Below, one piece after another: positions 48,801-57,390 of a stretch of 64,000 nt of DNA (positions within the stretch are counted from its first letter, which is position 1; each line of letters begins with the position of its first letter). Both the position numbers and the translations under genes were made by a program. Source of the DNA: Strongylocentrotus droebachiensis (Eukaryota; Echinodermata; Echinoidea; Camarodonta; Strongylocentrotidae); the NCBI GenBank assembly GCA_035222895.1, contig JAVYIG010009963.1:1-64000 (forward strand). Direction: 5' to 3'. The notes below the pieces were generated by a model that ran no database searches, was not told the DNA's origin, and saw nothing but the letters and a program-made list of their open reading frames with translations.

Positions 48801-51800
48801 AGACCTGGGTGAGGGAAGTGGTGGGGGCCTAAACTACCTGTTAGAATCAGCCGGAGAGGGCGACCGTGCCAACGACTTGCCCATGGGTGCCCTAACACTG
48901 CGGATGACGGGCGAGGTGTAACTCTCGCTGGGGTTCCACGGCTCTGGGGCGTTGAGTACTGCTTTCATACCCGTTGTCATCGATGAGGGCGGGGCGGGTA
49001 GATCGTCTTGCTGATGGTCCGAGTAACCAGAGTCGGTCGTGTCTCCGTTACCGTTCCTGCTTTTGTTTCCGAGAGGTATTATTTTAGTTGGGGAGGATGG
49101 TGATAGGGGATGATGAGTGACTGACGTGTTACAAGCAAGGGGTTAAGTGCTGCAACTAATGCTAACTACCCCTGTGGACTATTCAGAGTTTGGAGCCAGA
49201 AGAGCGTTTGTGTTTTACTCATATACTTTAATGCACAGTTAACACCATTCTGGCTCCAAACAGAAGTACAAAACATCATCACTGAATGATAACTCTGCTT
49301 CTAGTGTCCTATCGATAGTTTGTCATCATCTAAACATTAAAAAATCAACTCCTTATTGTGTATTACAGTGTTTCTCTGGTTGAACTTTGTAGGCCTACCT
49401 ATCAAAGATGGGTATAAAGTGTCAAACCAATCAACTTCTTCAAGGAGCAAAGTTGCAAAAACTTTGTTTTCATCAGGTAGAGAAAAACATCTCTACAGGA
49501 AAAGGATATACTTAAAAAAAGATCGCTGATTTTTTTTATTCTCCATACATGCCATAGGATTCTATGGCATGATACGGAGAGGGCGGAAAAGGGAATTGTT
49601 TGATGTTAGCCTTCAAGAGAGCCTGAGCCACATCAAAAGAGTTTTTTAATTAAATTGTTTGAGAAAAGAATTTAACCAGGATAGATAACACACTGCATGA
49701 AACTTGCTGCTTCCAAAGTCTGAGAAAAGGAGCACTCTTTCAAGGAAGTTTCAAAATTTGCCTTTGAATTTGAATTTTCAGTTATAGGACAGGATTAATA
49801 CATCGAAAGAGAAACTCTACCTAAAGGTGAAAACAAAAAATTGAACCGTTAATTCCAGAAGGGCTTATCCATTTAGAAGGTCAACAAGGGAATTAACTTT
49901 TTAGATAAATTCATTGTCTTACTGTTGAACCTCTGATTAAATGCCCCTTGATATCCCTGTCATACCAACAGGACCAAACAATAATGCCCTCTTATGTTTT
50001 TTGTAATTTAGCATTTATTAAAATGGATTTACGTCCTTCTGGAATTAACATTATACAATAGGATTATTAGTAGTGATGACATACACATACATAGGTAAGA
50101 ATGAGAAGCAAAACAGAATGTGCAATCCCTCTATAGTTATAGTATATACAGTCAAACCTGTCTTATAGTGGCTACCTCTCTATAAAGGCCACCTGTCTAT
50201 AGTGGCCTTATAGAGGGCGGCTCCCTCAAGCAAAAAGCCTTTATAGACAGGTTTGACAGTACATGTAGTCTATGCTATGCTACACACACATCTAAAGTTT
50301 AAGTACCAGTTTGAAATGGTTGGTAAAGTTTAACATAACATTGTAATAGCCATCCAGAATATAATATTCATTAGCAGCCATGGTGTGCAGAATATAACAT
50401 CTTAAGTGCAAAACTCCACTTGTATTACATCTAAAGGCAACTTTTTCTTTTATAAGTGTCTGTTTATTAAGCTCTACTTTGGAGCACAGTTATCAAAATA
50501 CATGTACATGTATACTGACAAATTAATGATTTTCGATGCAACCATCCCCCCCCCCCCGAATGATCCTTATAGGGAATCTGAATTTGTATTAATATACTGT
50601 ACCTTTATAAAACTGTTGAACCTATTCCTCTTTAGTTTATTACATTATCTTGAGATTATTTGATAAATAATGGGGTCGAAGGCGAGGGGTGTTACATAAT
50701 AACAGTACCTGTGTGAGGTGATGGGAGCATGCTCTGTGAGGAATGAGGGCGGGTCTGGGAATGATGCCGTGTCGGGCCAATCAGAGTTCGCCTGCGGGGT
50801 GTCGTAGCTCACCGGCTCGGGCGGAGGGGGCGCGGAATAAGACAGATGTGCAGTGGACGCCCCATTCTGGTGTACCTGATCGCCATCACTGTATAAACAT
50901 ATATTCTCATCAGAACTGCTCCCTCATTATGATATATACATTACATTTCCAATATAACATGATAAATATCATTTCATAGTCGCAGTACTGCCTACACAAA
51001 CAAAAGAAACCTTTCTTATACATGAAATATTTTGAATCATAAATGACATACATTTTCACTGCAGGAGAGCTAGATGAATTGAAATCACTGTATAAACATA
51101 TATACTCATCAGAACTGCTACCTCATTATGATATAAACATTGCATTTCCAATACAACATGATAAATATAATTTCATATGTGTTGCAGCACTTTAAATAAC
51201 TTTATGTACCGTAATCCGTTGCCCACACAAACAAAAAAATACTTTCTTATACATGAAACATTTGTGAATCATCAATGACAGACATTTTCACTGCAGGAGA
51301 GCAACATGAATTGCTAGTTTGCACTAGAAGATCACTATGAATCACAGTACCAGTAACTCATTAAACTCTGTTTAATATGATTCAATAGTCCTGAGAATTT
51401 ACATTTGTCTTCTTGAATACATAATTGGTTTTCAGGGACCCGTTTCACACAGCCTTTTTTCAATGACAACTGACAGAAATCAGTGACAAATCTGCTGATA
51501 ACCAATCAGAAGCAAGGATTTCACTAGCTTATAACAACAAATGTCATTTGTCACTGATGACAAGTTTTGTGAAATGGGGCCCAGGTGTATGTTAACTGCA
51601 TGTACATGTATAGCTTATCATTAAAACATAGATAGACTTTGTTTCCACTGTTGATGTTTAAACAAATTGTCTTCTTCTACTGCCGACTTGATGCTAGGTG
51701 TCAATCTACTATTCCACCTTGGAAATGGAAACAAAGTATTTCCTAGAAAGAAAGAAAACAATTGATTTAATCCAACCAGAGCTAAATTGATCTTGTCTCC

Positions 51801-54483
51801 ATCGATCTATCTGGATGTCCTGCAAGATAATGGGTTATTGTTAAATGGTCCACTTGAAGACATGGTGAACTTCACACCGGTGTGAGCCTAGAGTCATTTC
51901 AATGGCATGGGGTCATCAGATATCCCACCGCTGCCACCAGCTACCCGTTTCACGAAGCCTTTTTTCAATGACAAATGACAAAAATCAGTGACAAATCTGC
52001 TGATAACCAATCAGAAGCAAGGATTTCACTAGCTTATAACAAAAACTGTCATATGTCACTGATGACAAGTTTTGTGAAATGGGGCCCAGGCCAATACAGT
52101 GGAATTGAACACATCCGGGTTTGGTTTCAAAGTGGACTCTTCTGTTTAATTAAAGCCTTGACTGATCACAGCCATCTAATATTTTTAACAATATAATTGA
52201 AAGCTCAAACGATAACTTACCTATTCAAAGTTTGAGTGTAATTTTATGAGGGAGTAGAGGGAAGAGATTAATTGAGAGCCTGCTTCGCACATGTGCACGC
52301 ATTCTTTGTAGCCACAAAATGTGTTGGCTGATTCTGAAAGGTCAGATAACTCAATTGCCTGAACATGACATCGATAATGATGGTGAAATAGAGTTAATCT
52401 CTTCCCTCTACTACCTCATAACATTACACTCAAACTTCAAACAGGTAAGTGAAATATAATAAAGTTGAGTTCTGGTCATGTGCTCGCACTGTGAAGAAAG
52501 TTTATGGGAGCTATTGAGAGAGACTGATGATGAAGTACACGTGCATGTTCATAGGAATTGATGCACATCTTAAAGTTTGGGAAAGATAAAAAAATAAAAA
52601 TGATTTTTTTTTTTTGTTTTTTTGTTGTTGTTGTTGTTGCTGAAGATCAAGTGCACTTCATACAGAAATGGGCATATTGGACCACACAAAAATGTTATGT
52701 TCAAACTTTTAAAGCTTTTTGTTGTCCTATTGAACAAGTATGAGGGCATTTGAAGAGCAATCTGTTTTTCAGGGGATATTCCTACTGTGACATTTTTCCA
52801 AACTGACATATTCACAAAGACAAAGCGCACAAGTTATTTTTTAGTCTTCACCAGAACTCAACCTTCTCTTTAATCTACTGTGTCGTGTCACTTTGGACTT
52901 GTTTGGTCCTAGACACGGCAGCCGTCAGGTTAGGTTAATGAACGGACGTGTCACTACCCTGGCTGGACAATGTGAAGAATGTCCCACGAGATCGTTCAAT
53001 GCTGCTGTGATAACTTAAAGGCAATCTTGAGCTATGGTAATCTTTAATAGAAACTGTAAAATAGTATTCTACCTAGATAATCAGGTATTGATAAAACCCT
53101 GATATGAAATGAAGCAATCAAATTCAAAACTCTAAAGAAATATACCATCTGCTTTGGAGCCAGAAGGGCATTAACTCATAACTTTCACATACAATCACCA
53201 TACTTGTAGGTTTTAGGAGACAGTTTGTCAAATGAAACAAAGTTTCTAACCTTTTTGTTTGATGGATATCGATCATTCCTAGTATTTTATTTTCTTGAAA
53301 TTGAATTTTTTTTATGCTAAGTTTCCTCTGAGAAATTTGATTAAAAAACAAACAAACAAGAGCTCAAAAATGCCTGTAAGATGAAGGAAATTTTAGAGAG
53401 TCTAAACTTAAATATTTTTTTCTTTTCCTTTCCATGCTCACTTTCATCAGCTATCAAATTAACATAAATATGAATGCAAATATGTGTACTTGGATACAAA
53501 CAAATATAAAACTGAAGACATATAAACACAATTAATATATTTTCCACATCAAAAACATCATGTTATTAAAATAGCAAATATACAATCCATGCAAGTGTAC
53601 AAATTAGTGATTTCAATAAATCTGGCAATTAAAAAACCAACGACAAATAGTTAGTGATAGTAAAAACTACACACCAAAATACTTATTTTTATATTCCATT
53701 TCATATACCGGTACTCCATATACTTTGAAAAAAATATTTCTTTTACCTTTTTTACTGAATGTCTAATCAAAATTGAATCAAAATTGTGTCCTATCTTCAA
53801 AATCTCTTTATTTTGTCAATTTGCAACTAGAGAAATTTGTGTGCCTTGAGCATTTCATTTGAAGTGGATATGGTGCCTTACAAATCTCATTATCAAATTC
53901 ATCTCATTATTTAAGTATTTTCAAAGGTTAAAATTGATTTCCTGGACAAAAAAGGTTAATTAGGAAACATTGTCTTAAAAATAACAATAAGCTTTGGTAA
54001 GGAGGAAAACGATATTTGATGATTTCTTGTTGTTAGCAATGTGATTCCCAAAATATATAAAGATATAAACAGGAGGATTAATAATTATTTCACCTTTTAC
54101 CCCTTTTCACTATTTTACAAGAAACATAGAAATGATAATTTGACACATAAACAGATCCAGAGGCGGGTTTTGTTTGTTTGTTTTTGACTTGAAAGAGATT
54201 TTTGGAGATAAAAGGCACCTCTTATTAACTGATGACTCTTCTACTAGTGACCAACCACCCCCCACCCCCCCCCCTCTCCCCTCCCTGGTGAAAAACAATT
54301 AAAAAAAAAATAATCATGAATCCAGCCCATTAAGCTACCTATCTATCCACAGATTAAGAAACAGTAGGCTAGGCGGTGTGACAGGGGCAATTAGCACACA
54401 CTTACTTGGAAACTTTGGGAGGTCCTTGCTTTGAAGGAGACTTTGGTGCAGACTTGACTGAGCTTCCGTTGACTTGACCAGGC
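36039..54483 (-). CDS. PDLIM: PDZ-LIM family protein (Zasp/LDB3/PDLIM5-7 type), C-terminal part, 5' end missing
   Basis: Nine exons join in frame on the minus strand: 54406-54483, 50709-50888, 48838-49056, 44336-44406, 43029-43482, 41760-41940, 39748-39868, 37307-37425 and 36039-36116, about 500 residues. These proteins tether alpha-actinin through an N-terminal PDZ domain and bind kinases and other partners through three C-terminal LIM zinc fingers at Z-discs and actin fibres. The order seen is a Ser/Pro-rich linker, a repetitive proline-rich block, then LIM1 (YCEGC...HFVCAHC), LIM2 (PKCASC...CFTCVVC) and LIM3 (VNCGGC...CFTCAQC), ending YCQAHGS. GMKAVLNAP resembles the MKAVVN segment of human LDB3 as I recall it. 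No PDZ-like exon was found up to base 64000, so the gene is partial. It is convergent with the STPG2-like gene. Confidence 0.92.
36832..37140. mobile_element. Diverged family B foldback element
   Basis: GAGTGTTTCACATAGATCCTAAGC and GCTTGGGATTTTTGTGAAACACCCCCC ends, with TAAGTTGGACTTAAAA mirrored. It is flanked by duplicated GGTCGAGTCTGTCTTACGAA sequence (36707, 37139 and 37264). Confidence 0.65.
37307..37425 (-). CDS. PDZ-LIM exon H (LIM3 first finger)
   Basis: Acceptor CGCTCCAG and donor GCG|GTAAGTT bound 119 nt. It encodes FQNKFRGVNCGGCNFPIEAG and EAWLEALDKSYHAECFTCA, close to the third LIM domain of human LDB3 and PDLIM5. Phase 1 in, phase 0 out. Confidence 0.96.
37490..37570 (+). repeat. 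tRNA-derived SINE-like head
   Basis: A B-box match GGTTCGAGTCC sits about 45 nt after TGGTCTGGCGGATACGC, resembling a degenerate tRNA. No full cloverleaf forms, so a functional tRNA is unlikely. Confidence 0.4.
37766..38036 (+). repeat. SINE-like element
   Basis: Starts GTCGTAGTCCAGTGGTCTAA (A-box-like) and contains TGTCCTTGAGCAAGGCATTT and CTCCTCTCCACCCAGGTGC, shared with 42420-42520. Confidence 0.45.
38038..38338 (-). mobile_element. Truncated family D element
   Basis: TTAAAGGCATTGTTTAACAA and GATGCATGGCCCTACGTG match the family D copy at 43950. Confidence 0.65.
38996..39075 (+). repeat. tRNA-Leu-like SINE head or tRNA pseudogene
   Basis: TGGCCGAGAGG is a perfect A-box and AGTTCGAATCT a near-perfect B-box at normal spacing. 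The anticodon arm reads CTGAC TTTAGAT ACATC and does not pair, and the acceptor stem is poor. A poly-A run follows, as in a retroposed SINE. Confidence 0.55.
39125..39300. mobile_element. Near-perfect ~175-bp palindrome (foldback element)
   Basis: AGTATTAATGACTGCTTTAA, TAGTTGTTTTTATACGCTC and GGAAGGTTACAATTGGGCTA are each mirrored on the right arm, with a CTCGGCACGCCTC loop. Confidence 0.8.
39301..39685 (-). mobile_element. Dispersed element, family F (inverted copy)
   Basis: ACTATTGAGTGACTGACTGG to GGGACATAGTACCTTTAAGG, the reverse complement of 14372-14785. A shorter derivative lies at 38340-38515. Confidence 0.7.
39748..39868 (-). CDS. PDZ-LIM exon G (LIM2)
   Basis: Acceptor TTGGTAG and donor AGGG|GTAAGG bound 121 nt. 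It encodes ECVKAMGAEYHPACFTCVVC then SQPITGDGFHMQDGMMYCKR, completing LIM2. The third ligand is Cys (ACFTC), as in vertebrate LDB3. Phase 0 in, phase 1 out. Confidence 0.96.
40395..41690 (-). repeat. Tandem array of partial LIM-exon copies with splice donors (111-bp period)
   Basis: About a dozen units, each repeating the 3' end of exon F on the minus strand (LYAPKCASCMGSITG-like coding, then the donor and the start of the intron). TTACCCCAGTA starts lie near 40779, 40890, 41001, 41112, 41223, 41334, 41445, 41556 (truncated) and 41628. Older, more diverged copies lie near 40395, 40490, 40590 and 40672. Most young units keep GGGG|TAAGT, an intact donor sequence. Some read CMGSTTG and others have an in-frame TGA. 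No unit has a convincing acceptor. Confidence 0.9.
41760..41940 (-). CDS. PDZ-LIM exon F (LIM1 body and first LIM2 cysteines)
   Basis: Acceptor TTTCTAG and donor ACTGGG|GTAAGT bound 181 nt. It encodes GTFVTAFGRNWHPEHFVCAH, GVIEDKGKIYCEEDY and LYAPKCASCMGSITG. It completes LIM1 and gives the first CxxC of LIM2. The last ~45 nt with the donor are the source of the downstream 111-bp array. Confidence 0.96.
42083..42293 (+). mobile_element. Dispersed element, family E
   Basis: Starts TTTAAAGGCACACTGTCCTA and ends GCCTGCCTTTAAAG, with GTAGCTACTTGCTCCCTCTA inside. Confidence 0.7.
42575..42790 (-). mobile_element. Dispersed element, family E (inverted copy)
   Basis: Reverse complement of the copy at 42083, ending AAGTAGCACAGTGGGCCTTT. 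The pair lies about 280 bp apart in inverted orientation. Confidence 0.7.
42871..43070 (-). repeat. 100-bp tandem duplication across the exon E donor
   Basis: Two copies with an exact 100-bp period (TTTGGATTC.TAATTAGAG, GATGAGTGA, CTTACCTTACAGGATCGTTA, CGCAGTAGGGTGTACGGG). The outer copy belongs to the real exon; the inner copy repeats YCEGCNDPVR coding plus its own GTAAGC donor. Confidence 0.92.
43029..43482 (-). CDS. PDZ-LIM proline-rich exon E and first LIM1 cysteines
   Basis: Acceptor TTGTTTTCAG and donor GTAAG|GTAAGC bound 454 nt. It begins [20 protein letters not shown], then five imperfect 11-residue repeats of the QRGPPVAPPPA type (about residues 70-125 of the exon), and ends TRTPYCEGCNDPVR, supplying the first CxxC of LIM1. 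The proline block is probably a flexible spacer or SH3/profilin-type ligand (inference). The 3' end and donor are tandemly duplicated just downstream. Confidence 0.93.
43816..43833. repeat. Poly-G run
   Basis: About 18 G after a T run and a short (TA)n, in the intron upstream of exon E. Confidence 0.85.
43950..44329 (-). mobile_element. Dispersed element, family D
   Basis: CTTAAAGGGATCGTTTAACA to TACCGGATCCCTTTAAG; matches 7363-7750 inverted. Its end is 6 nt from the exon D donor (GTACC at 44331-44335). Confidence 0.75.
44336..44406 (-). CDS. PDZ-LIM linker exon D (Thr-rich micro-exon)
   Basis: A 71-nt exon between acceptor CCACCCAG and donor ATACAG|GTACCT. It encodes QVAGRTTTTTKTFTTSYQAS then PNT. 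Phases fit exons C and E. The polypyrimidine tract is weak, and an alternative acceptor GGTAG lies 8 nt inside but would break phase. A dispersed repeat begins 6 nt beyond the donor. Confidence 0.72.
45480..45815. repeat. Long AG-rich simple repeat
   Basis: About 330 bp of GAGAGA, GGGAGGGAG and GAGAAAGAG. Overlapping Leu/Ser frames on the other strand are artefacts. Confidence 0.92.
45925..46735. repeat. Degenerate ~220-230 bp tandem repeat, 3-4 copies
   Basis: Recurring TTTCTTTCACTTTGCAGG, GAATTCACCAA.GA, AAGCCTGGTGCA..GACTAG and GGAGTTTGAAAA segments, in the large intron between exons C and D. Confidence 0.7.
48838..49056 (-). CDS. PDZ-LIM linker exon C
   Basis: Bounded by acceptor AAAAGCAG and a weak donor AACAG|GTAGTT. 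It encodes NGNGDTTDSGYSDHQQDD, GMKAVLNAPEPWNPSESYTS and MGKSLARSPSPADSN. Phase 2 at both ends matches exons B and D. Failure to splice would add one codon and stop at TAG, giving a LIM-less protein. Confidence 0.82.
49174..49265. mobile_element. Short palindromic element, family H (~95 bp)
   Basis: GTTTGGAGCCAGAAGAGCGT is mirrored by TTAACACCATTCTGGCTCCA around ACTCATATACTTTAATG. Another full copy is at 63872-63949; half copies lie near 53150 and 57395. Confidence 0.75.
50149..50260. mobile_element. MITE with CAGTCAAACCTGTC ends (pogo/Tigger-like)
   Basis: CAGTCAAACCTGTCTTATAG is inverted as CTTTATAGACAGGTTTGAC, beside TA dinucleotides. The interior is itself a CTATAGTGGCC palindrome. The superfamily is inferred from the ends. 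Confidence 0.65.
50709..50888 (-). CDS. PDZ-LIM linker exon B
   Basis: Acceptor GTTTATACAG and donor CACAG|GTACTG bound 180 nt, phase 2 at both ends. It encodes DGDQVHQNGASTAHLSYSAP, a PPPPEP run and WPDTASFPDPPSFLTEHAP. High GC relative to its flanks and matching phases support it. Its acceptor is duplicated 199 bp upstream. Confidence 0.82.
50884..51310 (-). repeat. 199-bp tandem duplication across the exon B acceptor
   Basis: ATCACTGTATAAACATATA, TCATCAGAACTGCT.CCTCATTATGATATA and TCTTATACATGAAA recur with a 199-bp offset. The copied acceptor ATGTTTATACAG has its AG at 51088-51089. Confidence 0.88.
51434..51592. mobile_element. Palindromic MITE, family A
   Basis: CAGGGACCCGTTTCACACAG to TTTTGTGAAATGGGGCCCAG. 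Confidence 0.85.
51941..52090. mobile_element. Palindromic MITE, family A
   Basis: CTACCCGTTTCACGAAGCC to TTTTGTGAAATGGGGCCCAG; very close to the copy 350 bp upstream. Confidence 0.85.
52456..52873. mobile_element. Family C-type element with inverted ends
   Basis: AATAAAGTTGAGTTCTGGTC is inverted as CACCAGAACTCAACCTTCTC. The middle contains a T/GTT-rich low-complexity stretch. Confidence 0.65.
54406..54483 (-). CDS. PDZ-LIM linker exon A
   Basis: Acceptor ATAATAG and donor TCCAA|GTAAGTG bound 78 nt. Read in the frame forced by the next exon it encodes PGQVNGSSVKSAPKSPSKQG and PPKVS. It is a low-complexity Lys/Ser/Pro linker. Phase 2 at both ends. Confidence 0.75.
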
Positions 54484-54597
54484 CTATTATGGTGGTGGTA
54501 AAGAGATAAACATAAACAGAAAGTATATATTACTTTGTCAGATTTATGGATGATACATATATCAAAACATTTACATTACTTTCATAGCTGTCTTGTG

Positions 54598-54958
54598 AGT
54601 CATAATCAGAGGATACTTATAGAGAAAGGAGTATGTGGTGCTTCATTTGCTTTCCATTTTTCTTAAAATATATGCTCCTTCATATAACCTTTTAACAAAC
54701 TACATGTATATCAAAACCTGTTATACAAATTTGTTTGCTTTGTTAAGAACAATTCTTTCTTTAGAAAGAACTATCATAATTGGAGGATACTAACAGAGAA
54801 AGGAGTATGTGGTGATTCATAAGTTCATTTGCTTTCCATTTTTCTCATATGCTCCTACATGTATAACCTTTAGACATACTTCATGTATATCAAAACCTGA
54901 TAGACAAATTTGTTTGTTTTGTTATTAAAGAGCAATTCTTTCTTCTTTTGAGAGAACT
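54598..54958. repeat. Tandem ~175-187 bp duplication
   Basis: AGAGAAAGGAGTATGTGGTG, TCATTTGCTTTCCATTTTTC and ATGTATATCAAAACCTG each occur twice in order. Confidence 0.82.
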
Positions 54959-55479
54959 ATATGAATTAATACCCTAGTAGCTCTCAGCACAGGATACATA
55001 TTATAGATAGCTGCATATGAGAGACTGATCATGCTACATTCTACGAGTAACCAATAGCAGTTTAGTGACACCTTTTACTTTAGTTACATTTGATTTTATT
55101 TGCCTGATGGCAGCGGTGGGATTTGACCCCATGCCATTGAAATGACTCTAGGCTCACACCATTTTGAATTACAAATTGTACACAAGCAGAAAAGAGTTTA
55201 AAAGTGCTGTAAAATTGAGTCCATTTTTGTTGCTGTTCATTGTGCTATTCTTCAATAATAATTGTAATTAATCATTGAAGTCTTTAGATTGGCAATGAAG
55301 ATAGAAAAATTATAATAACTGTCTTTATGTGAAAAATGATTTGTGAGCTTTTTTCATTCTTTTCATGTTAGTGTAAAAGAGTGCCATAGAAAAATATCCC
55401 TTGAAATGAATGGCTTTTCAAATGCCCTCATATTTGGAATATAACAAGTAACAGGTAAAGGTTGCGAACAATACTTTCA

Positions 55480-55690
55480 GGCCACATGTTTGTGTAGTCC
55501 CATATACATATTTCTGTGTACAGTGACTTTTAACAAGACTGGGCCAATTTCTTATCATTTTGATGATTTTAAAGCCTCACAGTTTTGTGCTATAATTATG
55601 ATCAACCTTTCCAATTGCTTCCACATAGTTTCTGTTACATGGCAATCGCATGAATATAACTCAACTTTATCTTTTAGCTCTTTATTCCTA
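55480..55690 (-). mobile_element. Family C fragment
   Basis: GTGTAGTCCCATATACATAT, ACAAGACTGGGCCAATTTCT and AATCGCATGAATATAACTCA match other family C copies. Confidence 0.65.
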
Positions 55691-56426
55691 TAATAAAGAT
55701 GAAGGGATATGTGCAACAAATGATAAATTGAATAAAAAACAGTTTTGCCTTGGAACAAACCCATACAACAACTCACAAAAATCACTTCATGTAAAAATGC
55801 AATAACATAAAAGCATTTCTTTGTCAAAAGCCTTGAGATAATGAAAAAATATTCAAAAAAATGAAGCCATGTGAAACTTGAACACAAACTCATTCAAACT
55901 GCATACCGGTAGTCTGAAGCAAAAAAACCATAACCAAAAATCTACATTTAAAAAATGGCAACAATATCATTCATAACGCAATGGTTCAAGAACAACTCAT
56001 ACTTCATTAACAACCAAATAAAAAGAAAACGTTGAGCTCAATATCAACAGAAGATGCGTGTAGAAGTTGTGATGGCCTGATGTAATTTAAATTCATACTT
56101 TAAAGATCAACACTGTACTGTGTGAAATCTAAGTCCTCTACATTGTACTATAAACAAAAGTAACAGGAATATTGGCAATACTTTGTATGAAGCTAAAGCT
56201 CATACTTCATAATGTTTACAGTGTTTAGAATTAGAGAAGAATTTACTTTAAAAGCCATGTAGGCCTATATACTTAGGATACTACCAACTTGAAAAATAAT
56301 ACGGACAACTGCGCGCTACAAAGAACTTGAGCGTATTCACTGAGATCTGTGTTATAAGATACAAGAATGTGAAGTGTATTACACTTTACGTCATCATTAC
56401 AAAAACGACAGCCATTTTGCCGCATC

Positions 56427-56538
56427 AGGGGGCATTTCACAAAACTTGTCATCAGTGCTTCTGATTGGTTATCAGCAGATTTGTCACTGCTTTTTGTCAT
56501 TTATCATTGAAAAAAGGCTTTGTGAAATGGGTACCTGG
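56427..56538. mobile_element. Shortened family A MITE
   Basis: GGGCATTTCACAAAACTTG to GGCTTTGTGAAATGGGTACC with part of the interior missing. Confidence 0.75.
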
Positions 56539-56934
56539 TGGCAGCAGTGGGATATGACCCCATGCCATTGAAATGACTCTAGGCTCACACCAGTGTGAAG
56601 TTCACCATGCCTTCAGGTGGACCATTTAACAATAACCTATTTTCTTTCATTGAAATAAACTTTGTGAAACGGGTCCCTGACCAAGCCTTTATTGTGCACT
56701 CTGAGCAGGGAAGAGAGAGTTTCATCTGCTATTACTTCGCTTCTTCATCTACAAATATTTCACCCTATTACTTTCATAAAGTGGGCTCCTTCTGAGAACC
56801 TCCTGTCACAACATGTTCCAGGATTCCTAGGAATTCAAAACATGCCTCTCAAGTTAGTTTAAAAGTGAAAGATGTCCCGTCTGGCTCTCACTCATCTTGT
56901 TTCAATTTAATGCTACAACAACTACTCAAACATT

Positions 56935-57390
56935 AGGCCTGTCGTCATCAGCTCCAGTTTGCCAAATAACCTGCTATTTTCAGACTTGGGATATTATCCC
57001 GAAGCTCGAAATGGCATCTTCACCTGAATACGCTTGTCACAAACTAGCTCGGATGGGTGCAAATTAGCCTGCTCTTTCCCAAATAGCGGGATAATTTGGA
57101 AACAAGACAAAGATTTCTCAGGATATTTTCTCGACCAAATATTGTGCTAATTGCAACTGCGGGCTGATGATGACGCAAATGAACTGGCTAATTTCCAAAT
57201 AGCGGGATAATTTGGAAACAAGACAAAGATTTCTCAGGATATTTTCTCGATCAAATAGTGTGCTAATTGCAACTGCGGGCTGATGAAGACGCAAATTAAC
57301 TGGCTAATTTGCAATTAACTGGCTAATTTGCAATCGGGATAGTTAAAATAGCTGGTTATTTGGTAAACTTGAGCTGATGAAGACATGCCC
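56935..57390. mobile_element. Foldback element with ~45-bp inverted ends and an internal tandem duplication
   Basis: GTCATCAGCTCCAGTTTGCC and AAATAACCTGCTATTTT are mirrored at the right end. Inside, a ~120-bp segment (AAATAGCGGGATAATTTGGA to TGCAACTGCGGGCTGATGA) is duplicated in tandem. Confidence 0.8.
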
